Notes: generated by a model not told the origin, from the letters alone. A stretch of DNA of 64,000 bases from Bacillota bacterium (GCA_023435565.1 JAEYRN010000029.1:62001-126000), one strand, 5' to 3'. Counted from the stretch's first letter, positions 32,173 through 40,575 are shown. A program made the numbers and translations.

Positions 32173-32643
32173 ATGGCTCAAAATCTAGTCTCCGCCACCT
32201 TACCGGCGGAGAAAAAAACGGAAATAATGCAAAAACTGACCGAGATTAAAAATGATTTAAATTTCTTACTCTCTCTCCAACCGGAAGATATCCGAAGCAT
32301 ATTCAAGGCCGCCAACGGCTACGCTCCCTTTATCGAAAAGGCCTATAATTCCGTCAACGACCATCCGGAGATCCTGCCAGCCGTCTTTGATAAAGAAGAG
32401 TTCATCAGAGATTTTCAGTTGTCAAAAGATCTGACTCTAATTGCCAACCAGGCCGAAGAACTAGCCGAAGGCCTGGAAAAAACCCTGATGGCCATCAACA
32501 GCGACGCCCTGACCGGCGCCTTGGAGGTCTACGCAGCAGTCAAACAAAACCGCGACAAGATTGCCGGCCTAAACGTAGTCGCCGCAGAAATGGCCGAGTT
32601 CTTTAAGAAAACCCTCAAAAAACCCCAACCGCTGGTAAGCTAA
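32173..32643 (+). CDS. Conserved hypothetical helical protein
   Basis: 156 residues, no signal peptide or membrane helix, all-helical. The N-terminus reads NLVSATLPAEKKTEIMQKL followed by LNFLLSLQPEDIRSIFK. It resembles a widespread family of small hypothetical proteins with the same opening that I cannot name. Strong AGGAGG ribosome binding site, codon usage richer in G/C than the cassette genes. Two hairpins lie in its leader and a strong terminator follows, so it is monocistronic. Function unknown. Confidence 0.8.
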   Translation: MAQNLVSATLPAEKKTEIMQKLTEIKNDLNFLLSLQPEDIRSIFKAANGYAPFIEKAYNSVNDHPEILPAVFDKEEFIRDFQLSKDLTLIANQAEELAEGLEKTLMAINSDALTGALEVYAAVKQNRDKIAGLNVVAAEMAEFFKKTLKKPQPLVS

Positions 32644-32671
32644 ACTGATACAACCTGAAATAATAAACAAA

Positions 32672-32710
32672 AATAATTAGGAGGGACCAAAAACCCCTCC
32701 GAATTATTTT
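32672..32710 (+). terminator. Strong terminator
   Basis: AATAATTAGGAGGG pairs with CCCTCCGAATTATT around a short A-rich loop and is followed by TTTTTG. It ends the preceding hypothetical gene and abuts the 21-bp repeat array. Confidence 0.85.
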
Positions 32711-32715
32711 TGAAA

Positions 32716-32946
32716 CACTCCTGAGTATCATTGAGACACTTCCAAGTATAACCCCAATACTCCGGAATATCACCGAAACACTCGCGAGTATGGTCAGAAT
32801 ACTCCGGATTATAGTCAAGACACTTCCGAGTATATTTCCGACACTCCGGAGTATTGCCAAGATACTCGTGAGTATAGTTACAATACTCCGGAGTGTAAAA
32901 CGAATACTCCGGAATGTCTTTTGAATTCTCCGGAGTATTGTCGAGA
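32716..32946. repeat. Eleven-copy 21-bp tandem repeat with palindromic core
   Basis: Eleven consecutive 21-base units with no length variation, plus a decayed twelfth (TACTTTAAAGG). Each unit has a dyad core, ideally TACTCCGGAGTA, then an eight-base variable part ending in GA or AA. The core symmetry is kept in variants such as ACTCGCGAGT, ACTCGTGAGT and ACTTCCAAGT. Because 21 is divisible by three, several frames stay open as heptad repeats, but none has a convincing start. Confidence 0.95.
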
Positions 32947-33025
32947 TACTTTAAAGGGTGTGTAAAGTTTTTTGTGAATCTTTTAGATTAAACGGTTTTT
33001 ATCTTTGCTCACATTCCTGCTAATC

Positions 33026-33472
33026 CTATAAATCTTTTTTAAGATAAATCATATCAACAAGTTGTATGTCGCCCTCAAAAATAGGGTGGTCGTAATTATC
33101 TGTAAAAAAATTCTTTACTCGATATGACTTTTCAAATCCACAACTTTCATAAAACGACAAGATTGTCGGCGTTTCGCCTGTCCCGACAAGCATTGTTTTG
33201 TAATCGTTTTTGTAGAAATCAAAAATGAAATTTATCAATGCTCTACCGTACCCTTTGCCTTGATATTTCTCGTATGTCGCTATGTTTTTCAACTCACAGG
33301 TTTCGCTATTTATCGGCACTACAACGCAAACACTTTTCAAATCATCGTCGTATAAAGCAAACAAGTCCCCACTCGGCAGATACTTGTCAATCATATTTTC
33401 CTGCTCGTCTGCCAACAACAATAAGTCAAGGAACTGTTTCTTATTTTCGATAATTTTTTCTATTTTCACCAT
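33026..33472 (-). CDS. GNAT-family acetyltransferase
   Basis: 148 residues from an ATG after GGGGAGAG. The acetyl-CoA binding motif A is visible as YQGKGYGRALINFI near residue 80, followed by LSFYESCGFEKS. Acceptor unknown. The last third (NFFTDNYDHPIFEGDIQ) is closely mirrored by a gene remnant at 38521-38649, so the region once held a paralogue. Confidence 0.85.
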   Translation of the reverse strand: MVKIEKIIENKKQFLDLLLLADEQENMIDKYLPSGDLFALYDDDLKSVCVVVPINSETCELKNIATYEKYQGKGYGRALINFIFDFYKNDYKTMLVGTGETPTILSFYESCGFEKSYRVKNFFTDNYDHPIFEGDIQLVDMIYLKKDL

Positions 33473-33555
33473 ATCTCTCCCCGTTGCACACATCCCCATA
33501 ACGTCATCTTCTTCATCTTAATAATTTTCCTTTTACTGTTTGGTCAAATTCTTTC

Positions 33556-33939
33556 TTAATTAATCATTTGAGAAATCTTATGCACAATTTGCCAGTTGCC
33601 GTTAACCTTCATTAAATTGAAGTAATCCATATATCCAAATTTTTGATTTGATATTTTAAGTTTTACAGAGGCCATTTTATCATAAACATCCATGTAATAA
33701 ATTTTTGTTTTCCATAGCAAAGAAGCATCATAATCTACCGGGCTATATGCTTTTATATAGTCTTCTTTATTTATAATGCTTATTTTGGTATCATCCGGCA
33801 AAATAAATAACTTCCATTCATCATGTAAAAAGGGCCTATATAACTCACCATTACACTTAGCATGACCTTCATGATAATACTTAAATATTAAATCCCGAAT
33901 TATTTTTTTCTCTTTTCTATACTTCCCATAATTAAACAT
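33556..33939 (-). CDS. NTF2-like (lumazine-binding-like) protein
   Basis: 127 residues fitting the putative lumazine-binding/NTF2-like family (PF12893 type): YYHEGHAKCNGELYRPFLHDEW at the start, and DYFNLMKVNGNWQIVHKI at the end. Usually a small cone-shaped fold binding an unknown ligand. Single gene with GGAGG before the ATG. Confidence 0.72.
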   Translation of the reverse strand: MFNYGKYRKEKKIIRDLIFKYYHEGHAKCNGELYRPFLHDEWKLFILPDDTKISIINKEDYIKAYSPVDYDASLLWKTKIYYMDVYDKMASVKLKISNQKFGYMDYFNLMKVNGNWQIVHKISQMIN

Positions 33940-34040
33940 AAAAGATCCTCCTTTAATTTATAATCTGCGTTATTCAGCCCAGCGTTCGTTAATAGTGAAA
34001 AATTTTCAGTAAAATTCCCAGATCCGAATATTGATATAAT

Positions 34041-35381
34041 CTATTTTTTCCTCAATGTATCAGCCGTAAAATCATACTCCCAATCTTCCCCTTCTTGAAT
34101 TGCCGCTTCTTTATAGAAGGAACAACCGCCCCCGGAGATAATAAATTTATAATTACCACTGGGAAGAGCCAGAACATTGTCGTTAAACTTGCTCCACTCT
34201 TCTCCCGCTTCATTGGTTGCGGATAACTGCCAGGTGCGGAACCCGTGATTAGTTAAGGTTAAAGTTGCCGAACGGGGTTGTTCGGAGTATGAAGTTATCA
34301 AGGTCTGATGATCTTTATCTATCGTAAAACTGATAATCTGATCAAGATATCCTTTTTTAGAGATAACCGCTTTATATGTACCATATTCTATTTTAGATTC
34401 AAATTCGCCCCTTCTTTTATATTTATATTGCCGCCCGTTAATCTGCAGCACGCCTTTAACCGGTAAATCAGATAATAAGATGGCGCCGCGTAACCGTTCT
34501 TTATGAAACGGCGTATTGGCGTCTTTAATACTTAATTGTTTGGAAATTGGATCAACTTTAAGATTAATAAACGATTTCTCGGCAAGCTGTTTCAGTCGAT
34601 ACCATTTGTTATCCATATAATGAAAGATTTGTCGATATTCTTTGTTTAATTGACTTTTAGGAGAGTTCGAAGGTTCCATCACATAATCATTAAGACCATC
34701 AAAGTAACCATCCTGGTCTCCATCGATCAATATTATGTTATAAGGGATCTCATAACCCGTAAGATCACGGTATATTTCATTGGCAATACAATAACCAACA
34801 TGTTGAAAAAAGTAATGAATGCCTTTATCATTCTTAATTAAGTAAAGGATTATCTGATTGCCGTTATGAAGCGTAAATTTGTAAACAGGATATTGGGGAA
34901 TATCTAAGACCCTTTCCCCCGATTTTAATTTCCCAGTTGTACTTTGAGTCTGAGTTACCGGTACGCTCTCAGTAGTCGATTCATTACCAGGATTCTGCTT
35001 TGGACGGGTTATGGCTTTCCATTTATAAATGTCCAGATTATAGTAATGGTCTTCCTGAGTTAAGGTGGGAATTGAAGTTGTTATAAGTCCGTTCTCGTCC
35101 ATGGTAATACTCTCATCTTCCTGACGGATAAATTTTAGAGTACCACCGACGAAGTCTATTTCTAAATGATCGTTGTCGAAAAAAACTTCCTTCCCATATA
35201 AAGGCGGAGTCATCCAAAAATAGTCATTGAAAATATCCGCTTTATACTCATACTGTAAATTGCGGTCGCCTCTAAACATATAATGTTCAGGCATACGCGT
35301 AACTAATTGGGAGTTTCTGTTATCAATTATATTAGTGATGAACAATGCAATAAGAATTAATAAATCATACAAATTAACCAC
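34041..35381 (-). CDS. Membrane-anchored extracellular protein with Ca-binding loop and PEGA-like repeat
   Basis: 446 residues. A short N-terminal hydrophobic segment may be an uncleaved anchor. A Thr/Ser/Gln/Pro linker lies near residues 135-155. DGDQDGYFDGLND near residue 225 has the spacing of a calcium-binding EF-hand/dockerin-like loop. Residues about 305-350 look like a PEGA-type beta domain (LPVKGVLQINGRQYKYK, then YGTYKAVISKKGYL). Overall family not recognised. The start is unclear: GTG 35381 lies too close to AAAGGGG, and a TTG nine bases later is plausible. Confidence 0.55.
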   Translation of the reverse strand: MVNLYDLLILIALFITNIIDNRNSQLVTRMPEHYMFRGDRNLQYEYKADIFNDYFWMTPPLYGKEVFFDNDHLEIDFVGGTLKFIRQEDESITMDENGLITTSIPTLTQEDHYYNLDIYKWKAITRPKQNPGNESTTESVPVTQTQSTTGKLKSGERVLDIPQYPVYKFTLHNGNQIILYLIKNDKGIHYFFQHVGYCIANEIYRDLTGYEIPYNIILIDGDQDGYFDGLNDYVMEPSNSPKSQLNKEYRQIFHYMDNKWYRLKQLAEKSFINLKVDPISKQLSIKDANTPFHKERLRGAILLSDLPVKGVLQINGRQYKYKRRGEFESKIEYGTYKAVISKKGYLDQIISFTIDKDHQTLITSYSEQPRSATLTLTNHGFRTWQLSATNEAGEEWSKFNDNVLALPSGNYKFIISGGGCSFYKEAAIQEGEDWEYDFTADTLRKK

Positions 35382-35404
35382 CCCTTTAGGTGAAGTTTCT
35401 TAAC

Positions 35405-35482
35405 TCAAAAAACTAATTTTATATGTAATATTTTCTCTAATATCTTCCATATTACCTGTTTGGTGAATAAGCTAATTTTTGT
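35405..35482. repeat. Dispersed repeat, 'TAATATCTTCCATATTACCTGTTT' family copy 2
   Basis: Shares AAACTAATTTTATATGTAAT and TAATATCTTCCATATTACC with the copies at 31826-31890 and 38645-38703. All three lie in gene-free gaps. Confidence 0.6.
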
Positions 35483-35599
35483 AAATAGCTTAAAGTGGAA
35501 AATAATAACTCGAGTCAATCCATTCTCCCTCCCACCGATTTAATAAAGCTTACTTCAGTGGGAGGGGAACTGCGCTCAAGTTTCTTATACCACTTATAG

Positions 35600-36064
35600 T
35601 TACTGAAGAGAAGAGGCTGGAATTCTTACTTGAAATGCCGTCTTTTCTCCTCTATGAAACCCTGCTTTTTCATAAAACCTTAAGGTGCTTTCTTCTTTTC
35701 TCCCTGTCATTAACATTACTTTATAACAATCTTTTTCTTTTGCTATTTCAATTGCTTTCTTTAAGATTGCTGTTCCATGGCCCTTTTTTCTATATTTCTC
35801 ATGGGTGACAACATTTTCAATCAATGCATAAGGCCGAGCATTTCTGGTCAAGTTCTTTATAATCACTAATATACATGAAGCAATAATAATTCCATCTTCT
35901 TCAATAACTAAACAACAATGATGGGGGTCATCAATTATTTCATTCCATATCGATTTTATTTTTTCATCGATTAAAATTTCCGGATCATCAATATTAAGAT
36001 GTTTATAAAGCTCAAGCAATAAATAAAGTTCATTAAGTCTTATTTCTCTCACTTTTTTAATCAT
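35600..36064 (-). CDS. GNAT-family acetyltransferase
   Basis: 154 residues. Motif A appears as VVTHEKYRKKGHGTAILKKAI (near residues 85-105), then KVMLMTGRKEESTLRFYEKAGF, typical of GNAT enzymes. Acceptor unknown. Single gene on the minus strand. Confidence 0.86.
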   Translation of the reverse strand: MIKKVREIRLNELYLLLELYKHLNIDDPEILIDEKIKSIWNEIIDDPHHCCLVIEEDGIIIASCILVIIKNLTRNARPYALIENVVTHEKYRKKGHGTAILKKAIEIAKEKDCYKVMLMTGRKEESTLRFYEKAGFHRGEKTAFQVRIPASSLQ

Positions 36065-36100
36065 TTATGAAAGCCCCCATTCCTTGCTTTTTCTATATTC

Positions 36101-37408
36101 CTAACTAGTTGTTCTTTCCCTTCCCACCGTTTTCCAGGTCTCAATTGCCCATTCTTTATCAGATTCGTTTTCGTAACAGATTGTAATGATAGCGATATTC
36201 CCATCGATCGCCGTATCTCCGCTTAAGACCCAGTATCCGTCATTGCAATATGATATTCCGGCTTTACCTTTCAGATCTTCATTATCGACTATAATAACCT
36301 CGACAAATTCGGCTTCCTTTTCTCTGGAAAAGAAATCCGCAATCAATTTACCGGCCGGAACCGGAATATCTCCATCTCCTTGAACTTTGAGAGAACTGCC
36401 CCGGACAGTTTTATCCTTATACCAATATACAATCGTTCCCCTGTCATCTTCCAAATCGCTATAGAAATAACCCGGCAAGGTAACTTTCCAACCCCCGGAA
36501 AGATTTCGTTTCATCGGCAACCTTTTAAAACCAATTTTAGAGGTATGCTTATTGGGCGTGGGTAAATCCTTAATTTGTTTTGCTCTTTTGGTTTCACCTA
36601 ACAAGGTTAATAACTCAACCCATTCATTCCATGGATAATCGATCCCTTTATCAAGTTGATAAGCTTTTTCAAGGGATTCGCAAATAATTCGATATAGTTT
36701 GGTCTCATCTTCCGAAGCCGGTTCATGCCAGGGACATTCGGTCCACATTAGTGTTTTAGCTGTATTTAAATAAAAGAGGGCATCGGCTTCCAAACTCCAC
36801 CAGGGGAAGAACTCGGAACCATAATGGCAAAGATTTACCTCAGGAGATTCCGACACTGTTTTGAACCATTCCCTACTCCAAAATCCCAACGGTGAAATGG
36901 TAAAGTACTCGCCTTCAAGAAAATAATCGGCAGGCATACAGATTTTGATATTTTCAAGTTCATCTTTGACTAAAAATTGGGCAATTTTTTTAAGCCATGC
37001 GACCATTTCCATTTGTAAGCTTTGATAATCCCGTCTTTGATAATACCCTGTTTCATCCCCAACTTGGCCGGATTCTTTTCCCCAATCCCACTTAATATTA
37101 AGTTTTTCTTCGCAAGTTTCCAGCAAATCGATTATGTAACTATGATATCCCGGCCCAGCGCTATTCGTCTTCGCGGAACAAGTGATCCCATTTTCGCTAA
37201 TAGCAAATTCAATGGGTTCTTCAGCCGGATGCAACACTATCCTTAACTCCCTTGCTCCCCTATCAACTCTTACCAACTTTTTTAAGATGTCGTTTCCGTG
37301 AGTTATAAAAAATTTTTCAATATCTATCAGGAGTTTCTCCGCAGGAGGCGTCGCTTTAAATAATCCTCCGGCCTTTATTTCGCCTTTAATATCAATACCT
37401 AATCCCAT
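36101..37408 (-). CDS. Large hypothetical cytoplasmic protein
   Basis: 435 residues, acidic, Trp-rich, without signal peptide or membrane helix. It starts MGLGIDIKGEIKAGG after AAGGAGTGATG. A middle segment (about residues 190-225) is rich in Trp (FFPWWSLEAD, LMWTECPWHEP), and the C-terminal third looks beta-rich. I do not recognise a family. Its composition recalls proteins that sit with polymorphic toxin or immunity genes, but nothing in the sequence proves that. Confidence 0.6.
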   Translation of the reverse strand: MGLGIDIKGEIKAGGLFKATPPAEKLLIDIEKFFITHGNDILKKLVRVDRGARELRIVLHPAEEPIEFAISENGITCSAKTNSAGPGYHSYIIDLLETCEEKLNIKWDWGKESGQVGDETGYYQRRDYQSLQMEMVAWLKKIAQFLVKDELENIKICMPADYFLEGEYFTISPLGFWSREWFKTVSESPEVNLCHYGSEFFPWWSLEADALFYLNTAKTLMWTECPWHEPASEDETKLYRIICESLEKAYQLDKGIDYPWNEWVELLTLLGETKRAKQIKDLPTPNKHTSKIGFKRLPMKRNLSGGWKVTLPGYFYSDLEDDRGTIVYWYKDKTVRGSSLKVQGDGDIPVPAGKLIADFFSREKEAEFVEVIIVDNEDLKGKAGISYCNDGYWVLSGDTAIDGNIAIITICYENESDKEWAIETWKTVGRERTTS

Positions 37409-37438
37409 ATGCCATCACTCCTTAAAAACCTGTTCTGA

Positions 37439-38125
37439 CTATTCCAATCCCTTTTTCTTCCCAAACCGCATCGGACAAACTACCCGACAATTGTTGCAGT
37501 TAATGATGCTAAAACCCCTGGCATTGGTACCGTATGTATTTTGTCTGCATTTTTTCTGATCCGCCCTTTGCCCGTCCAAAGCCTGGGACGGACAGTTCTT
37601 GATGCAAATGTCGCAACCTTCAATGCAGATACTCTCCGCCAACGGATCGGAATCAAGGTCAAGCTCTGTAAGGACTGCTCCCACAGTCAGCAGATTACCA
37701 TATTTTTCATTCAGTAACAAAGTGCTTTTCCCGAGGGTCCCTAGACCCCCAAGGACGGCGGCATGTTTCATTGATATCAGGCCGCGGCCTTCCATTTTTT
37801 CCGCGTCCCAATATTCATAAGGGCTGTCTGCCTGAATCGGTACGGCGTACCCGCCCCACAGCTTTTCAATTTCTTTGGCGGTTTTAAAAGCGATCCCATC
37901 AACTTCCGGGCAGGTATAATTGTTAAAATGGCCGTAAATCAGTCTTGGGTCGATCTTAGTCAACCCTTTCGGGAGAGCGAGGCCGAATACGATCACCGAT
38001 TTACAGCCGGGGAAAATATCCCTTGGGTGGAAACCGGTTGGAGCTTCCGTAAAACGGTCGATATTGGCAACGCCGCAAACGTCAGCGCCAAGGCCCAGTA
38101 TAAATTGTTTGATTTTATCCTTCAA
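37439..38125 (-). CDS. QueG-like 4Fe-4S double-cluster protein
   Basis: 228 residues from a TTG after GGAGGG. The C-terminal half contains CDICIKNCP and CNNCRVVCP motifs for iron-sulfur clusters, plus a further Cys at KKCRQNTYG. The N-terminal half resembles the cobalamin-binding part of epoxyqueuosine reductase (GADVCGVANIDRF, GGLGTLGKSTLLLNEKYG). It is shorter than true QueG (about 350-380 residues), so it is probably a related reductase of unknown substrate rather than QueG itself. Confidence 0.75.
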   Translation of the reverse strand: MKDKIKQFILGLGADVCGVANIDRFTEAPTGFHPRDIFPGCKSVIVFGLALPKGLTKIDPRLIYGHFNNYTCPEVDGIAFKTAKEIEKLWGGYAVPIQADSPYEYWDAEKMEGRGLISMKHAAVLGGLGTLGKSTLLLNEKYGNLLTVGAVLTELDLDSDPLAESICIEGCDICIKNCPSQALDGQRADQKKCRQNTYGTNARGFSIINCNNCRVVCPMRFGKKKGLE

Positions 38126-38157
38126 TGACAGCCCTCCTATTGTCTTGAAAACCTTTA

Positions 38158-38510
38158 TTTAGACAGGATTCACACGAATGAACACGGATTTTTTAAAATC
38201 ATTATTTGATTGATTTGATAATAGTTCTTCTTCTAGGATTAAAGAAATCCCGTAAATCCGCGTTAATCCCGTCAAAAGAAAAAAGTATTTAGACAAGAAT
38301 TATAAGTTCTAAACCTTATTTAGACAGGATTTACACGGATGAACACGAATTTTTTAAAATCATTATTTGATTGATTTGATAATAGTTTTTCTTCTAGGAT
38401 TAAAGAAATCCCGTAAATCCGTGTTAATCCCGTCAAAAGAAAAAAGTATTTAGACAATTCAAACCTTTATTTAGACAGGATTTACACGGATGAACAGGGA
38501 TTTAGCATTT
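38158..38510. repeat. Tandem array of the 'TTTAGACAGGATTTACACGGATGAACACG' family
   Basis: Two nearly identical long units starting at 38158 and 38319 (161 bases apart) and a third partial one at 38470. Each unit starts with the word given and ends with AAATCCGTGTTAATCCCGTC, which is its approximate complement, so each unit is itself a loose inverted repeat. Same family as 12887-13022. Confidence 0.9.
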
Positions 38511-38520
38511 GGAATCAATT

Positions 38521-38649
38521 TTACAAGTCTAATCTTAACCTAATCATATCCCTGTATTGTATCCCATTTTCAAAGATGGCTTCATCATAATGCCTGGTAA
38601 AGAAATCTTGGTAAACTCCGACCATTCGAAAACTGCATTTCTGAAAAAA
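38521..38649 (-). pseudogene. C-terminal remnant of a GNAT acetyltransferase
   Basis: A 42-codon open frame without a start reads FFQKCSFRMVGVYQDFFTRHY and then DEAIFENGIQYRDMIRLRLDL before TAA. It parallels the end of the intact GNAT at 33026-33472 (FYESCGFEKS, FFTDNYDHPIFEGDIQ). The rest of the gene is gone; a dispersed repeat copy abuts the truncated end. Confidence 0.65.
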
Positions 38650-38703
38650 CTAACTGAGGAATATTTCGTTAATATCTTCCAAATCACCTGTTTCAAGGAG
38701 AAA
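38645..38703. repeat. Dispersed repeat, 'TAATATCTTCC' family copy 3
   Basis: AAAAAACTAACTGAGGAATATTTCGTTAATATCTTCCAAATCACCTG matches the copies near 31850 and 35430. It abuts the broken end of the GNAT remnant. Confidence 0.55.
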
Positions 38704-38749
38704 ATTTTCTAACTTCAAACTTCTCACTTCAAACTTTGAAAATTCAAAG

Positions 38750-38815
38750 CAAAAAAGCCTGCAGATTTCTCCGCAGGCTTTGAGTTTTCATTGGTAGTCC
38801 CCAAGAAGTGGGTTC
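38750..38815 (-). repeat. Partial duplicate of tRNA-Glu 3' end and terminator
   Basis: The hairpin AAGCCTGCGG/CTGCAGGCTT with T run (minus strand) and the adjoining TTGGTAGTCCCCAAGAAGTGGG copy the terminator and 3' terminal bases of the tRNA-Glu unit at 38921-38985, including the spacer between them. No intact tRNA body is present. Confidence 0.6.
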
Positions 38816-38920
38816 ATACTTCGCTCCCTATTAAGTTTGAAGTTAGAAGAGTGAAGCGTGAAAATCTAAAAAATTTTCTAACTTCAAACTTCTAACTTCA
38901 CACTTATGAAAAATTCAAAG

Positions 38921-38952
38921 CAAAAAGCCCGCGGAAACTTCCGCAGGCTTTG
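38921..38952 (-). terminator. Terminator of the tRNA unit
   Basis: AAAGCCTGCGG pairs with CCGCGGGCTTT and is followed by TTTTTG on the minus strand, 13 bases after tRNA-Glu. Confidence 0.75.
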
Positions 38953-38964
38953 AATTTTTCATTT

Positions 38965-39040
38965 TGGTAGTCCCAAGGGGATTCGAACCCCTGTCACCGC
39001 CGTGAAAGGGCGGTGTCCTAGGCCTCTAGACGATGGGACC
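38965..39040 (-). tRNA. tRNA-Glu (anticodon TTC)
   Basis: 76 bases with encoded CCA. The anticodon stem CCGCC/GGCGG encloses CTTTCAC, giving anticodon TTC. The T loop GGTTCGAATCC and acceptor stem GTCCCA/TGGGAC are intact. Confidence 0.96.
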
Positions 39041-39137
39041 GGATTAAACTGTGAAGTGTGAAGTGTGAAGTGTGAACACATTCTCTTTCCATGTTTTCAT
39101 TTCAAACTTCAAACTTCTAACTTCAAACTTTTATAAA

Positions 39138-39213
39138 TGGTGGGCCATCGGCGACTCGAACGCCGGACACCCTGATTAAAAGTCAGGTGCTCTACCGCCT
39201 GAGCTAATGGCCC
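39138..39213 (-). tRNA. tRNA-Lys (anticodon TTT)
   Basis: 76 bases with encoded CCA. Acceptor GGGCCAT/ATGGCCC, anticodon arm CTGACTTTTAATCAG giving TTT, and T arm GGCGTTCGAGTCGCC. It lies upstream of tRNA-Glu on the same strand, separated by 97 bases with the 'AACTTCAAACTTC/GTGTGAAGTG' dispersed repeat. Confidence 0.96.
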
Positions 39214-39285
39214 AAAACAAACGTCACTAAAACATAATACAATATTTCTAACCTAATGTCAACCCTTTTTCACTTTAACCTGGAC

Positions 39286-40575
39286 TTACCAGATATCATT
39301 GACCAAAATTGTTTCATCCCTGCGCCAGCCTACTGAAACCATACTAATCGACGCACCGGCCAATTCAGAAATCCGCTTCAAATAATTCTGGGCCTGAATC
39401 GGCAAATCAGTTAATTGCTTTACTTGAGTCGTATCCTGGAGCCACCCCGGCATCTCCTCGTAAATAGGAGTACACTCGGCAAGCACTTTCAAACTGGCCG
39501 GAAACTCTTTCAGCACAGAGTTCCGGTATTGATAGCCGGTACAAAGCTTCACTGTCTCCATACCGTCTAGTACGTCAAGTTTCATGACAACCAATGAATT
39601 TACGCCATTAACCCTTACCGAATACTCGGCAATCACTCCGTCAAACCAACCGCAGCGTCTCGGTCGCCCGGTAGTGACACCGTACTCCCGTCCCCGGCCA
39701 TCCCGCAGTAAAGAAACCAGCTCCTCCGGGAGCTCGGTTGGAAATGGTCCTTCCCCGACTCTGGTAGAGTAAGCTTTAATCACTCCAACTACCTTATCAA
39801 TCCGAGTCGGACCAACTCCAGTCCCGGTACAAGCGCCGCCGGAAGTCGGCGATGAAGAACTGACAAAGGGATAGGTCCCATGATCGATATCGAGCAATGC
39901 CCCTTGAGCTCCCTCAAACAGTACTCTTTTCCCGTTTTGCAGTGCCCGGTTAATCAAAACCGAAGTATCGGTTACATATTCCCTTAATTGGTCCGCATAT
40001 GACGAGTATTCCTCATAAACAGCCTGAAACTCGACACCTTGGTCATTGTAGACCTGCTCTAAAACTCTATTTTTAATCCTGACTATCTCCGCCAGTCTCT
40101 CTTTAAAGGTTTCCCGGTCTAAAAGGTCAACCATACGAATGGAATCATACCGGGCATATTTATCTACATAGGCCGGGCCAATCCCCCGTCCGGTAGTCCC
40201 GATTTTTCCCACGGTTCGGCTGGCCTCATCCAACTGGTCAAGAAGAGGGTGATAAGGCATAATTACATGCGCCCGATCGCTGATCCGCATCCCGCTTATA
40301 TCAATACCGCGTTTTTGAAGACCGGACAATTCCTGAAGCAACACACCGGGATTTATCACTACTCCGTTCCCGAGTACACAAAGTTTACCGGGATAAAGGA
40401 TTCCCGACGGCACCAAATGGAGTTTAAATTCATTCTCACCAACCACAACGGTGTGCCCAGCATTATTACCGCCTTGAAAACGCACTACCAGTTCAGCTTG
40501 GCTGGCAAGACAGTCGGTAATCTTTCCCTTACCTTCGTCCCCCCACTGAAGTCCAACTACAACCACTGACGACAT
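39286..40575 (-). CDS. purA: Adenylosuccinate synthetase
   Basis: 429 residues, normal length. It joins IMP and aspartate with GTP in AMP synthesis. The N-terminus shows the GTP-binding GLQWGDEGKGKITD, the middle GTTGRGIGPAYVDKYAR, then GAQGALLDIDHGTYPFVSSS and TGRPRRCGWFDG, all PurA signatures. I start at the ATG after GGGGGG rather than at a longer frame. Divergent from a LysR regulator. Confidence 0.97.
   Translation of the reverse strand: MSSVVVVGLQWGDEGKGKITDCLASQAELVVRFQGGNNAGHTVVVGENEFKLHLVPSGILYPGKLCVLGNGVVINPGVLLQELSGLQKRGIDISGMRISDRAHVIMPYHPLLDQLDEASRTVGKIGTTGRGIGPAYVDKYARYDSIRMVDLLDRETFKERLAEIVRIKNRVLEQVYNDQGVEFQAVYEEYSSYADQLREYVTDTSVLINRALQNGKRVLFEGAQGALLDIDHGTYPFVSSSSPTSGGACTGTGVGPTRIDKVVGVIKAYSTRVGEGPFPTELPEELVSLLRDGRGREYGVTTGRPRRCGWFDGVIAEYSVRVNGVNSLVVMKLDVLDGMETVKLCTGYQYRNSVLKEFPASLKVLAECTPIYEEMPGWLQDTTQVKQLTDLPIQAQNYLKRISELAGASISMVSVGWRRDETILVNDIW

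Noticed and set aside
32615..32860. 81-codon minus-strand frame with heptad pattern (I-L-x-S-V)
   Set aside because: It arises because the 21-bp period is a multiple of three; it also runs into the terminator and lacks a ribosome binding site. Kept only as a rival reading of the repeat array.
32716..32946. CRISPR array
   Set aside because: Period of 21 with an 8-base variable part is far too short for repeats plus spacers, and the repeats themselves vary; no cas genes nearby.
37439..38125. Calling the iron-sulfur protein QueG
   Set aside because: About 130 residues shorter than epoxyqueuosine reductase and lacking its full domain set.
38158..38510. CRISPR or rRNA-related repeat
   Set aside because: Only two full units of about 160 bases, with complementary ends and no constant-repeat/unique-spacer layout.
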